Shown: in pieces, positions 6,290 to 13,909 of the stretch
How the letters are laid out: every line of letters begins with the position of its first letter
Position numbering within the stretch: position 1 is the first letter of the stretch
Origin: Wenzhouxiangella sp.
GTDB lineage: Bacteria > Pseudomonadota > Gammaproteobacteria > Xanthomonadales > Wenzhouxiangellaceae
DNA: 14,009 bases
Direction of reading: 5' to 3'
Assembly: GCA_007127425.1 (NCBI GenBank)
Contig: SKZJ01000315.1
Location: 1 to 14,009 of the forward strand
Notes under the pieces: model-generated
Told to the model about the DNA's origin: nothing
Database searches by the model: none
Seen by the model: the letters and a program-made list of their open reading frames with translations, nothing else
Position numbers and translations under genes: made by a program

Positions 6290-7190
6290 GAATATCCGTG
6301 CCGTCCAATACCTGGTCACGCTGGCCGAAGTGCGCCATTTTTCGCGTGCGGCCGAGCGCTGCCACGTCAGCCAACCCACCCTGAGCACCCAGATCCGCAA
6401 GCTGGAAGAAGAACTTGGCGTGCAACTGGTCGAGCGCAACCCGCGCCAGGTCATGCTGACCGCCGTGGGCGAGGAGGTCGTCGAACGGGCCCGCACGATC
6501 CTGGCCGAAATCGACGCCATGCGGGCCATTGCGCGGCGCTCGCGGGATCCGCACAGCGGCACGGTGCGCATCGGAATCTTTCCGACACTTGCCCCCTACC
6601 TCCTGCCGCATGTCGTGCCCCGCATTCGCCAGGAGTTTCCGCGGCTGACGCTGAGACTGTTCGAGGAAAAGACCGAGCAGGTGCTGGAGATGCTGGATCA
6701 GGGGCGGCTTGATGCCGGCCTGCTGGCCCTGCCCATCAGCCATGAAGGCCTGCATGTACGTGAGCTTTTTGAAGAGCCGTTTCTGCTGGCGCTGCCGGAG
6801 CATCACCCGCTGTGTGATCGCCAGCAGATTCAGCTGTCCGATCTTGAAAACCAGGAACTGATGCTGCTCGAGGACGGCCACTGCCTGCGAGAGCAGGCGC
6901 TGGAGGTTTGTCAATTGACCGGCGCGCACGAGCAGCTCGATTTCCACGCCACCAGCATGGAAACGCTGCGACAGATGGTGGCGGCCAATACCGGCATTAC
7001 CCTGATGCCTGCGCTCGCGGTCAAGCCGCCCGTCGCTCACACCGACAACCTGGTGACGCGCCCTTTTGCTAAGCCCGGCCCCAGTCGCAAGATCGCCATG
7101 GTCTGGCGAAAATCCACGGCTCTGGGAGATTTCCTGGAGGAACTGGCTACCCTGTTCGCAGCAATCAACCCCGGGCTGCTCAAGCCCTGA
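6288..7190 (+). CDS. oxyR: hydrogen peroxide-sensing LysR-type regulator OxyR
   Basis: This 300-residue LysR-family transcription factor has a winged helix-turn-helix at about residues 1-60 (RHFSRAAERCHVSQPTLSTQ). A periplasmic-binding-like regulatory domain (about 90-295) contains LLEDGHCLREQALEVC (193-208). The two cysteines fall at exactly 199 and 208, the redox pair that forms the activating disulfide in OxyR. It is divergent from ahpC, the expected target, and an OxyR-like dyad covers its own start. There is no Shine-Dalgarno sequence before the ATG. A -10-like TAGAAT ends seven bases upstream, so transcription may start at or beside the start codon. The gene ends one base from the convergent DUF4340 gene with no terminator hairpin between. 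Confidence 0.96.
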   Translation: MNIRAVQYLVTLAEVRHFSRAAERCHVSQPTLSTQIRKLEEELGVQLVERNPRQVMLTAVGEEVVERARTILAEIDAMRAIARRSRDPHSGTVRIGIFPTLAPYLLPHVVPRIRQEFPRLTLRLFEEKTEQVLEMLDQGRLDAGLLALPISHEGLHVRELFEEPFLLALPEHHPLCDRQQIQLSDLENQELMLLEDGHCLREQALEVCQLTGAHEQLDFHATSMETLRQMVAANTGITLMPALAVKPPVAHTDNLVTRPFAKPGPSRKIAMVWRKSTALGDFLEELATLFAAINPGLLKP

Positions 7191-7191
7191 G

Positions 7192-8226
7192 TCAACCGTC
7201 GCTTGCGACCAGCAAGTCCTCCAGCCGGCGGGTCATGTCGTTGTAGCGGTTTTCCGGAATCCGGAATTGCCACGGAGACAGGCGCCCGTCGACCGCGGCG
7301 GCGTCGATGGCCAGTTCGGTGGCCTCTTCATCCATTTCCTCGTCGGCCAGGGCCGTGATTTCGGCACTGACGCTGAAATTCACCCAATGACCCTCTTCGT
7401 CCTCGAACAGGCTGGCAACGAAATTCAAACCGTCGATGGTTCGAAACAGTGCACGTACGGCGTCATCGGGCACGGATTCGTGCGGCCGAACATCACGCAG
7501 GCTGAGCGCAGCCAGCGAACTGGCCACCGGCCGAATTTCCCAGTCCGACACGGCCTCGCGACCTTCCGGCACATCCAGCAGCACCCACTGACCATGGTCG
7601 TCGCCGACCGGTCGCAGGCGGACGATATCGCCATCGGAATGACGGACGGTGACCTCGGCCAGCTGGCTGGCCGGAATGTCCATGATGGCGCTCTCCAGCC
7701 ACTCCAGCATGGTGTTCGGAACCTCCGGGGCGCGGTCGATGAGCCAACTTTTTTCCTCCCCGTGCAGTCGCGCAAAACGACCAATGCCGGCCGGATCGGT
7801 GTTGCCGATGATTACTTCCGGCAAGCCGGTGTCGGGGAAACGCAGCAGCACTCCCTCGCTACCCGCCACACCCGGCTCGGCGACACCCAGGCGGGGATAC
7901 CAGTCCGGATTACTGGTCCGCTCGTCGACACGGCGCGCCTCGGCCAGGTCCCGCAGCAGGTCGTGGATCAACCTGAAGTCCGCTTCGAAGCCTGACTTCT
8001 CCCGCACCCGCCATCGGTCCCTTTCCCGCCTGAGCGTCACCACGATCTCGCCATCGGGCCCAACAACGTCGATCGCCTCGATATCATTGATCCGGTCGCG
8101 CAGCCCCGGCACCATCGGCTCCTCGTGTTGCTGTTCGGGCGCCGACAGTTCACGCCCGAGCATCAAGGCCAGCGTCAACATCACCAGGGCCAAAAATCCC
8201 AGGCCGAGCACAACCTTCGGATTCAT
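7192..8226 (-). CDS. DUF4340 domain-containing membrane-anchored protein of an ABC cassette
   Basis: This 344-residue protein has an N-terminal hydrophobic anchor (about 5-24, VVLGLGFLALVMLTLALML) and a long polar region predicted to be periplasmic. The beta-rich repeats (IEAIDVVGPDGEIVVTLRRE, WRVREKSGFEAD, then VRHSDGDIVRLRPVG) are of the type seen in DUF4340, a family commonly placed directly after GldG in ABC-2 cassettes. It is acidic throughout (for example DEEMDEEATE). Its ATG overlaps the GldG-like stop by 4 bases. Biochemical role is unknown for the family; a partner or substrate-binding role in the complex is inferred. No catalytic motif is visible. Confidence 0.8.
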   Translation of the reverse strand: MNPKVVLGLGFLALVMLTLALMLGRELSAPEQQHEEPMVPGLRDRINDIEAIDVVGPDGEIVVTLRRERDRWRVREKSGFEADFRLIHDLLRDLAEARRVDERTSNPDWYPRLGVAEPGVAGSEGVLLRFPDTGLPEVIIGNTDPAGIGRFARLHGEEKSWLIDRAPEVPNTMLEWLESAIMDIPASQLAEVTVRHSDGDIVRLRPVGDDHGQWVLLDVPEGREAVSDWEIRPVASSLAALSLRDVRPHESVPDDAVRALFRTIDGLNFVASLFEDEEGHWVNFSVSAEITALADEEMDEEATELAIDAAAVDGRLSPWQFRIPENRYNDMTRRLEDLLVASDG

Positions 8227-10073
8227 CCCTCCCCCTTGACCGCAGCCCTTGCTTTGCGTCGCCGGCGCCAGGCCATGAACAGGGCCAGCACGGTCACCAG
8301 CGCCGGCATCAGGGCGATGTTGACCGCCTTGACCCGCGTACCCAGCGCCTCGATGTCGCGATCAAGATCGCGCCGCACCTGGCGCAATTGCTGGCGAATC
8401 TCTATGCGCTGTTCCATGAATCGATCCAGCTCGGCTTCCTGTTCGGGCGTCAGCACGCTCAAGTCGGTATCACCTCGCGCCTGCTGCAACTCCGTCAATC
8501 GGCGCTCGGCTTCTTCCAGCTCGGCTTCCAGGCGCTGCTCGGTGGCCAGCAGGTTCTGCTCGGCCTCGCGCCTGAGCGACTCCACCAGCGTGAATGGACG
8601 ATTGCCTGTGGCACGGCTGCGCACGCTGATCAGGTCGGCATTGCCGAGGAGATTGTCGATGGCATTGATGACGAAATCACCATTACCGGCGAATGGATCC
8701 AGGATGCTGGTACCGAAGAATCGCTGGCGCTGAACCCAGTAACGGTCGGCCAGCAGGTCGGTATCGGCCACCACGATAGCATTGAGCACCCCGGAGTTCG
8801 GGGACTCGCCATTGCCCGACTGAAATGCGCTGGCCACTTCGCCGCTCAGGCGCGCCGCCAGCACGTAGTGTTCGCCGGTCGGGGCCACCTCCGCGATCAG
8901 TTCACCGGGATCCTCGAGAAAGCGCAACCGTTCGGTATCGAGCAGACCGGCATTGGCGCTGGACATCAGCAACGGCTCGAGTTCCAGCGGACTGTTCTCG
9001 GCCAGCGCCAGGTAGCCCGGGCTGGCCAGGTTGATCGCATCGAGCTCGCCGGTCACCACGTCGTCACGATTCATGTTCTCGGCGGTCACGCCGATGATCG
9101 CCGGGTGACGCACCGGGCGCTGCCCGGTCTGCAAGGCCACCTGCAGCGCCTGCCCCAGGTCGGCCACGAAAACATCCGTAGCAAACTCGACGCCCCAGGC
9201 CTCGAACAGTTCGTCGAGTGAAGATGTGCGATCCATCGTCATCGCCGCGGCCGGGTCGGCGGGATTCGGCCCCGGATCGGACTCGGAGTACGGGTCGACG
9301 AAGGCGAGCAAGCGACCGCCATCTAGGACGAAGCGGTCGATGTCGCGCAGCATCTCTTCGGACAGATCGGCCGGATGCACGAGCACCAGCACATCGATAT
9401 CGGCAGGCAGGGCGTCGTCCGACGTTTCGATGGATTCAACCTCGAACATCTCCCCGACCTGTTCGCGAATGGCCCAGGGCTCCCGCTGTTGCCCCGTCTG
9501 CATGTCGAGGCGCCCGTCCATCGGCAAGCCGCTCAACAGTCCCACGCGAGGACGGTCCGGCTGGCTGAGAATATAGATCATACGGGCCAGCTCGTACTCG
9601 AGGAATGCTTCGCGGGCCGGCGAGATGAACGGGACCACCTCAAGCCCGTCGACCATGTTGGTGCCGACGATACCCAGGTAAAGATTCTCCCCGGCCGCAC
9701 CGACCGGAATACCCTCCAGTCCGTAACGGTCGGCCTGGTCCTCTTCCTCGGAAAAAGGTCGCGGATCGATACGACGAACTCGCAACTGGCCATCGGAGCG
9801 CTCCACCATTTCATCAAGCAGTTCCTGCACCCGACGCGCGAAATTGCGCACCATGGGAAGGTCACCGCTGGTCTCCTCGCTGAAATAGAACTCCAGCGTG
9901 ATGGGCTCTTCGATTGCGCCGAGCAGGTTGATCGTTCCCTCGCTCAACGTGTAGAGCTTCTGCTCGGTCAGATCCAGCCGCGCCCCCTTGATGGCGGCCC
10001 CGGACAAAATGGTCAGGGCCAGGAACAGCAGGGCGAGAAAGACCAGTGCACTTGCGCTGTAGATATTCTTCAT
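8223..10073 (-). CDS. GldG-like auxiliary protein of ABC-2 transporter
   Basis: This 616-residue protein has an N-terminal transmembrane helix (about 7-28) and a large extracytoplasmic region with GldG/IFT52-like features: LDLTEQKLYTLSEGTINLL (33-51), a ThuA-like VGLLSGLPMDG segment, and an alpha/beta domain with VLVLVHPADLSEEML and FVLDGGRLLAFVDPYSE. Near the C terminus is a long charged coiled coil (about 495-580). It is followed by a second membrane helix (about 585-602) and a basic tail (AWRRRRKARAAVKGEG) that should face the cytoplasm. The order ATPase, permease, GldG, DUF4340 supports membership of one membrane complex. In Bacteroidetes GldA/F/G were linked to gliding, but homologues occur in non-gliding proteobacteria with unknown substrate. 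The start follows the permease stop by one base. Confidence 0.85.
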   Translation of the reverse strand: MKNIYSASALVFLALLFLALTILSGAAIKGARLDLTEQKLYTLSEGTINLLGAIEEPITLEFYFSEETSGDLPMVRNFARRVQELLDEMVERSDGQLRVRRIDPRPFSEEEDQADRYGLEGIPVGAAGENLYLGIVGTNMVDGLEVVPFISPAREAFLEYELARMIYILSQPDRPRVGLLSGLPMDGRLDMQTGQQREPWAIREQVGEMFEVESIETSDDALPADIDVLVLVHPADLSEEMLRDIDRFVLDGGRLLAFVDPYSESDPGPNPADPAAAMTMDRTSSLDELFEAWGVEFATDVFVADLGQALQVALQTGQRPVRHPAIIGVTAENMNRDDVVTGELDAINLASPGYLALAENSPLELEPLLMSSANAGLLDTERLRFLEDPGELIAEVAPTGEHYVLAARLSGEVASAFQSGNGESPNSGVLNAIVVADTDLLADRYWVQRQRFFGTSILDPFAGNGDFVINAIDNLLGNADLISVRSRATGNRPFTLVESLRREAEQNLLATEQRLEAELEEAERRLTELQQARGDTDLSVLTPEQEAELDRFMEQRIEIRQQLRQVRRDLDRDIEALGTRVKAVNIALMPALVTVLALFMAWRRRRKARAAVKGEG

Positions 10074-10074
10074 G

Positions 10075-10815
10075 TCAGTCCGCCTTCCTGATTTCCAGCA
10101 CGATCCGGTTGGCGAGAAGCCAGAACCCGATGACCAGCGTGAAGTAAATGATATTGCGCAGGTCGATCACCCCGCGCGAGATCGAGTCGAAATGCATCAG
10201 GAAACTGAGGTTGGCGATGCCGTCGACCAGGGCCTGCGGCAACCAGCCACGGAACAGGTCGAGGACGATCGGCAACCCCGACAACAGGAAACCGAAACAG
10301 ACCACGACTGAAAGAATAAAGGCCACGACCTGGTTCCGAGTTGTCGCCGACAAGCAGGCACTGATGGCCAGGAACCCTCCGGCCATCAGCCAACTGCCGA
10401 TGTAGCCGGCAACGATCACGCCGTTGTCCGGGTTACCGAGTACGTTGACCGTGATCCACATCGGAAAGGTCAGCGCCAGCGCCAGGCCGACGAACAGCCA
10501 GGCGGCAACGAATTTGCCGATGACCGCTTCGGCTGCGGTGATCGGCAAGGTCAACAGCAACTCGATGGTGCCGTACTTGCGCTCCTCGGCCCACAGCCGC
10601 ATGCCGACCGCCGGCACCAGGAACAGGTAAATCCACGGGTGAAAGCGGAAGAACGGCTGGAGGTCGGCGATCTCGCGCTCGTAGAAGCCTCCGAGATGAA
10701 AGGCGAAAGCGGCCGACATCACCAGGAAGATGACGATGAACACGTAGGCGACCGGGGTGGCGAAGTAACTGGCCAGTTCGCGCCGCATCACGACGAGGAT
10801 GTTGGCTGCACTCAT
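10075..10815 (-). CDS. ABC-2 type transporter permease (GldF-like)
   Basis: This 246-residue permease starts with MSAANILVVMRRELASYFATPVAYV, the usual cytoplasmic amphipathic helix. About six transmembrane segments follow (near 21-43, 57-75, 100-125, 135-160, 165-190 and 223-242). The segment RLWAEERKYGTIELLLTLPI after the second helix is the conserved coupling region of GldF/NosY-like permeases. The start overlaps the ATPase stop by 4 bases (ATGA) and the stop is one base from the GldG start, so the genes are almost certainly co-expressed. With the ATPase it would form the transport core. Substrate is unknown; ABC-2 systems usually export. Confidence 0.93.
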   Translation of the reverse strand: MSAANILVVMRRELASYFATPVAYVFIVIFLVMSAAFAFHLGGFYEREIADLQPFFRFHPWIYLFLVPAVGMRLWAEERKYGTIELLLTLPITAAEAVIGKFVAAWLFVGLALALTFPMWITVNVLGNPDNGVIVAGYIGSWLMAGGFLAISACLSATTRNQVVAFILSVVVCFGFLLSGLPIVLDLFRGWLPQALVDGIANLSFLMHFDSISRGVIDLRNIIYFTLVIGFWLLANRIVLEIRKAD

Positions 10816-11732
10816 GCGGCCTCCTTGCGGGTGATCGTGCGAAACACTTCATCGAGTCGGCCCGACTCAAGTTGAACGTGGCTCACCTTCCAGCCCTCCT
10901 CGTCGATGACCTTGCCGACCGCACGGAACAGATCGCCCTGCCCCGAGGGAAACACCGTCAACCGGCCGCGACGGATCTCGACCTCGCGCGCTTCCGGCAA
11001 CTCGCCCAGCCGGGAGGCGGCGCGATCGAGCTCGTTCAACTCAAGGCTGACGGCATTGTGATAGCGCGAATGGCCGAGCAATCCTCGCGGCGTGTCGTCG
11101 GCCAGCAGGCGACCGTTGGCAATGATCATCGCGCGCGTACACAAGGCATCGACCTCCTCGAGAATATGCGTGGAAATCACGATGATGCGTTCAGGCGACA
11201 TCTCGCGAATCAGGCTTCGCACCTGGTGTTTCTGGTTGGGGTCGAGTCCGTCGGTCGGTTCGTCGAGAATCAGCACCGGCGGATCGTGGAGGATGGCCTG
11301 GGCAAGGCCGACGCGTCGCTTGAAGCCTTTCGACAGGGTCTCGATGGTCTGCCCCATCACCGAACCCAGTTCCAGTCTCTCAACCGCACGATTTACCCGT
11401 CGGGCCCGCTCCTCCCCGCGAAAACCGCGTGCCTCGGCGGTAAATGCCAGGAATTGCGCCACGGTCAGCTCTCCGTAAAGGGGCGCCCCCTCGGGCAGGT
11501 ACCCCATCACCCGGCGCGCAGCCAACGAATCACGACAAATATCGTGCCCCAGGATCTCCGCGGTACCGGAGGTCGGCGCGAGAAATCCCGTCAGCATCTT
11601 CATGGTCGTCGACTTCCCGGCCCCGTTGGGCCCGAGAAACCCGAGCACGGTTCCCGGTTCCACCTCGAATGAAAGTCGGTCGACCGCCAGCAGCGGACCG
11701 AATCGGCGAGTCAGTTCCCTGGCTTTTAGCAT
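10812..11732 (-). CDS. ABC transporter ATP-binding protein (GldA-like)
   Basis: This 306-residue ATPase carries Walker A GPNGAGKST (34-42), signature LSKGFKRR (133-140), Walker B LILDEPTDGLD (154-164) and the H-loop histidine H189 (STHI). The Q-loop position reads YLPEGAPLY, with E81 where many ABC proteins have glutamine, a feature common in GldA-type ATPases. A C-terminal extension (about 225-306) has the ferredoxin-like character seen in ABC-2 exporters. I chose the ATG at 11732 (MLKARELTRRFG) because family similarity begins there and GAGG lies eight bases upstream. The 26 in-frame upstream codons look non-coding. It is the first gene of the cassette and energises the permease. Confidence 0.95.
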   Translation of the reverse strand: MLKARELTRRFGPLLAVDRLSFEVEPGTVLGFLGPNGAGKSTTMKMLTGFLAPTSGTAEILGHDICRDSLAARRVMGYLPEGAPLYGELTVAQFLAFTAEARGFRGEERARRVNRAVERLELGSVMGQTIETLSKGFKRRVGLAQAILHDPPVLILDEPTDGLDPNQKHQVRSLIREMSPERIIVISTHILEEVDALCTRAMIIANGRLLADDTPRGLLGHSRYHNAVSLELNELDRAASRLGELPEAREVEIRRGRLTVFPSGQGDLFRAVGKVIDEEGWKVSHVQLESGRLDEVFRTITRKEAA

Positions 11733-11762
11733 CCGTTCAGCCTCGTTATCGTTGTCTGGGCT

Positions 11763-11784
11763 CCGCAGCCCGAAAATGCTGCGG
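11763..11784. repeat. small hairpin upstream of the ABC cassette
   Basis: CCGCAGC (11763-11769) and GCTGCGG (11778-11784) form a seven-pair stem with an eight-base AT-rich loop, 30 bases before the ATPase start in its leader region. There is no T run, and the function is unclear. Confidence 0.4.
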
Positions 11785-11808
11785 ATGGGGATGAGCGTCC
11801 GGCGATTC

Positions 11809-11830
11809 AAGCCCCGCGTGAACAGGGCTT
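11809..11830. repeat. hairpin sharing its core with the ahpD terminator
   Basis: AAGCCC (11809-11814) pairs with GGGCTT (11825-11830). The 18 bases at 11811-11828 differ at only one position from 4735-4752 in the ahpD terminator (core GCCCCGCGTGARCAGGGC). Four T residues follow on the plus strand, a weak terminator signature, yet no plus-strand gene ends here. It lies between the divergent ABC cassette and the M14-like gene. Confidence 0.55.
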
Positions 11831-11884
11831 TTCAGTATCGCCCCAACAGGGTAGTTTATTGGGCTTGCCCCTGCTGGAGTAATT

Positions 11885-12958
11885 ATGCAACCGGTCATGC
11901 TCGACCACCTGCCCGACGGACTTCTGGACTGTCCGGCCACCCACCTGCACGACATGCTGCAGGCGCCGACCCTGATTCACCTGTCCGGACGCAGGCCGCA
12001 ACCGCTGTTCGTCTCGGTGCTGCAGCATGGCAACGAGATCTCGGGCTGGGATGCGGTACGTCGGCTGCTCAAGGGTCGCTACCTGCGCGACCCGCTGCCA
12101 CGCAGCATGATCCTGTTCATTGCCAACGTGCGCGCCGCCTCGCGCCGTCAGCGCAAACTGACCGACCAACCCGACTTCAACCGCTGCTGGCCCGGGGCGG
12201 ATACCGGGGACTCGCCCTGGCACGAGATGTTCGCCGAGATTACCCGGCATGTGCGTGAACTGCGCCCCTTGGCCAGCATCGATATTCACAACAACAGCGG
12301 GGAGAACCCCCACTACGCCGCCATCAACCACATCGGACCGCAATCGTTGCGACTGGCGTCGATGTTCTCGCGCACGGTAATCTACTTCTCTCGGCCACGC
12401 GGTGTCCAGTCCATGGCCTTCGGCGAATTCTGTCCAGCGGTGACGCTCGAATGCGGTCCACCCCACCGGCTCGACGGCACCGATCACGCCATGACCTACC
12501 TGGACACCATCCTCAATCTCGATCAGATCCCGGACGGACCGCCATCGCCGGAAAACATCGAGCTCTACGAGATGGTGGCCACCGTCAACGTCGCTGACGA
12601 CCGCTCCTTCAGCTTCACCCCGGACGGTTCCTCGCTGGTACTGCGCTCCGACCTCGACAGGCTCAACTTCGAGGAACTTCCGCCCGGCACGCGCCTGGGT
12701 CACATCAACGACGATGCCGGCCTGCCCCTGGTGGCGATCACCCACGAGGGCCGCGACGTCTCCAGGGAGTGGTTTTCGATTCGCGATGGCGATATCGTGA
12801 CCAGCAGACCGCTGATGCCCGCGATGCTGACGACCGAGGAGCGCATCATTCGTCAGGACTGCCTTTGTCACCTGATGGAAAGAATCAGCAGCGACGCATT
12901 GCTGGAACCCGACCGGCGCCGCTCGGAACTGCCCGAAACGGGCCATGAAGCCATTTGA
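11885..12958 (+). CDS. succinylglutamate desuccinylase/aspartoacylase family (M14-like) zinc hydrolase
   Basis: This 357-residue protein has the zinc-site pattern of the M14/AstE-aspartoacylase family: QHGNE (47-51, ligands H48 and E51), DFNRCWPG (97-104, the family's Asp-x-Asn-Arg substrate loop), DIHNNSGENPHYA (133-145, third-ligand candidate H135) and TLECG (187-191, candidate catalytic E189). Members remove acyl groups from N-acyl amino acids or act on related amides; the substrate here is unknown. The C-terminal 130 residues form a beta-rich appended domain (SFTPDGSSLVLRSDLDRL, then GLPLVAITHEGRDVS), as in other members. The ATG at 11885 has GGAG five bases upstream. A small membrane gene and a DUF502 gene follow closely, suggesting one operon. 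Cytosolic; no signal peptide is seen. Confidence 0.88.
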   Translation: MQPVMLDHLPDGLLDCPATHLHDMLQAPTLIHLSGRRPQPLFVSVLQHGNEISGWDAVRRLLKGRYLRDPLPRSMILFIANVRAASRRQRKLTDQPDFNRCWPGADTGDSPWHEMFAEITRHVRELRPLASIDIHNNSGENPHYAAINHIGPQSLRLASMFSRTVIYFSRPRGVQSMAFGEFCPAVTLECGPPHRLDGTDHAMTYLDTILNLDQIPDGPPSPENIELYEMVATVNVADDRSFSFTPDGSSLVLRSDLDRLNFEELPPGTRLGHINDDAGLPLVAITHEGRDVSREWFSIRDGDIVTSRPLMPAMLTTEERIIRQDCLCHLMERISSDALLEPDRRRSELPETGHEAI

Positions 12959-12986
12959 CCCAGTCTTCCTGGAGGTATCGACACTT

Positions 12987-13196
12987 ATGAACCTGTTTTC
13001 AGCCATGGTGGCCATCGCCGCAATCATCGGCATCGTTGCAGTCTCGCGCTACTGGTTCGAGTCGCGCCATCGCGACGGTGTCGACCAGGAGCGCTTCGAC
13101 CGGCTCGAAAGCGAACTGCGCGAGCGCATTGAAACGCTTGAGCGCATCGTCATCGACCAGCGCGAACAACTCAGACGGAAGATCGATGAGCTCTGA
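12987..13196 (+). CDS. PspB-like small membrane protein (69 aa)
   Basis: This is a 69-residue protein with one N-terminal membrane helix (about 4-22, FSAMVAIAAIIGIVAVSRY). It is followed by a charged coiled coil (about 34-69: RFDRLESELRERIETLERIV). The layout, and the RERIETLERIV segment in particular, resemble PspB, the envelope-stress partner of PspC. Identity is not proven and no pspA or pspC is adjacent. I preferred the ATG at 12987 over the one at 12945 because a GGAGG lies eleven bases upstream of it. The longer version would also start with a polar stretch ahead of the membrane helix and overlap the M14-like gene. Its stop overlaps the DUF502 start by 11 bases, suggesting translational coupling. 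Confidence 0.75.
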   Translation: MNLFSAMVAIAAIIGIVAVSRYWFESRHRDGVDQERFDRLESELRERIETLERIVIDQREQLRRKIDEL

Positions 13197-13797
13197 GCAT
13201 CACCACGCGACCGACATCGTGGGCACCCTCGTGCGCCTGTTCTTCAAGGGGCTGGCGACCATCATCCCGATCGCCCTGACCCTGCTGATCATGTTCTGGC
13301 TGGCCGGCCTGGCCGAAGGCGGCATCGGCGGCATGATCGAGGCCATCCTGCCCGAGAACTGGTACGTGCGCGGCATGGGCCTGGTCGGCGGCATCGCTAT
13401 CGTGATTGCCATCGGCCTGCTCAGCCAGGTGCTGCTGTTTCGCAAGTTGATCGACTTCGGCGAGGCCATCCTCGACCGCATGCCGGTGGTCAAATCCGTC
13501 TACCGCGCCACCAAGGATTTCGTCGAGTACTTCTCCGGCGACGACAAGGGCAAGTTCAACCAGGTCGTACTGGTCCGCCACCCCGAACTCAAGATTGCGT
13601 TACTGGGGTTCATCACCCGCGAGGATTTCTCCGCCCTGCCCTTCGGCAAGGAAGGCGAAGTCGCGGTCTACCTGCCGCTGAGTTACCAGATCGCCGGCTA
13701 TACCCTCTTCATCCCGAAGGAATGGTGCGAGCCGGTCGATATGCCGTTCGAGGAAGCGGTGCGGCTGATTCTGACCGCGGCGATGACGAGGCGGTGA
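13186..13797 (+). CDS. DUF502 family integral membrane protein
   Basis: This 203-residue protein has two strong membrane segments (about 18-43 and 63-84) and the conserved DUF502 blocks: FFKGLATIIPIALTL (19-33), DRMPVVKSVYRATKDFVEYF (97-116, the family's P-x-x-x-x-x-Y helix) and VYLPLSYQIAGYTLFIP (161-177). The N terminus carries a His triplet at 5-7. Function is unknown for the family. In many beta- and gammaproteobacteria DUF502 precedes aspS, but here a putative insertion-sequence end follows instead, about 90 bases downstream. The ATG at 13186 lies inside the end of the PspB-like gene and is the only start before the conserved region in a sensible position. Confidence 0.9.
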   Translation: MSSEHHHATDIVGTLVRLFFKGLATIIPIALTLLIMFWLAGLAEGGIGGMIEAILPENWYVRGMGLVGGIAIVIAIGLLSQVLLFRKLIDFGEAILDRMPVVKSVYRATKDFVEYFSGDDKGKFNQVVLVRHPELKIALLGFITREDFSALPFGKEGEVAVYLPLSYQIAGYTLFIPKEWCEPVDMPFEEAVRLILTAAMTRR

Positions 13798-13887
13798 AAA
13801 TAAACTGCAAACTCGAAATTCGAAGCACCAAATCCGAAAACCCACCTTGAATGCAATTGCCGATCGCTTGCTGCAAGTGGGCTACTA
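13798..13887. other. AT-richer intergenic spacer with TTCGAATTT-type motif
   Basis: No gene is seen here. The stretch is clearly lower in GC than its neighbours. On the minus strand it contains GGTGCTTCGAATTTCGAGTT, a pattern of the TTCGAATTTCG type that recurs in low-complexity intergenic repeats of some bacteria. There is no terminator hairpin with a T run after the DUF502 stop. Confidence 0.4.
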
Positions 13888-13909
13888 GGGAACCTCTGAA
13901 CAACTCTGC

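Noticed and set aside
6116..6571. Minus-strand frame ending just before the ahpC leader hairpin
   Set aside because: It is mostly antisense to the oxyR N-terminal region and its composition is non-protein-like. The apparent stop-plus-terminator spacing is probably coincidence, though antisense transcription is possible.
8388..9221. Plus-strand open frame of 277 codons inside the GldG-like gene
   Set aside because: It is the reverse complement of a well-supported coding region in the ABC cassette, with no ribosome binding site or motif.
12945..12986. Upstream ATG giving an 83-residue form of the PspB-like protein
   Set aside because: It overlaps the M14-like gene end and lacks its own ribosome binding site, while the ATG at 12987 has GGAGG at suitable distance.
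11807..13033. Minus-strand open frame of 408 codons
   Set aside because: It is antisense to the M14-like gene, whose zinc motifs are clear. The translated product shows no recognisable family.
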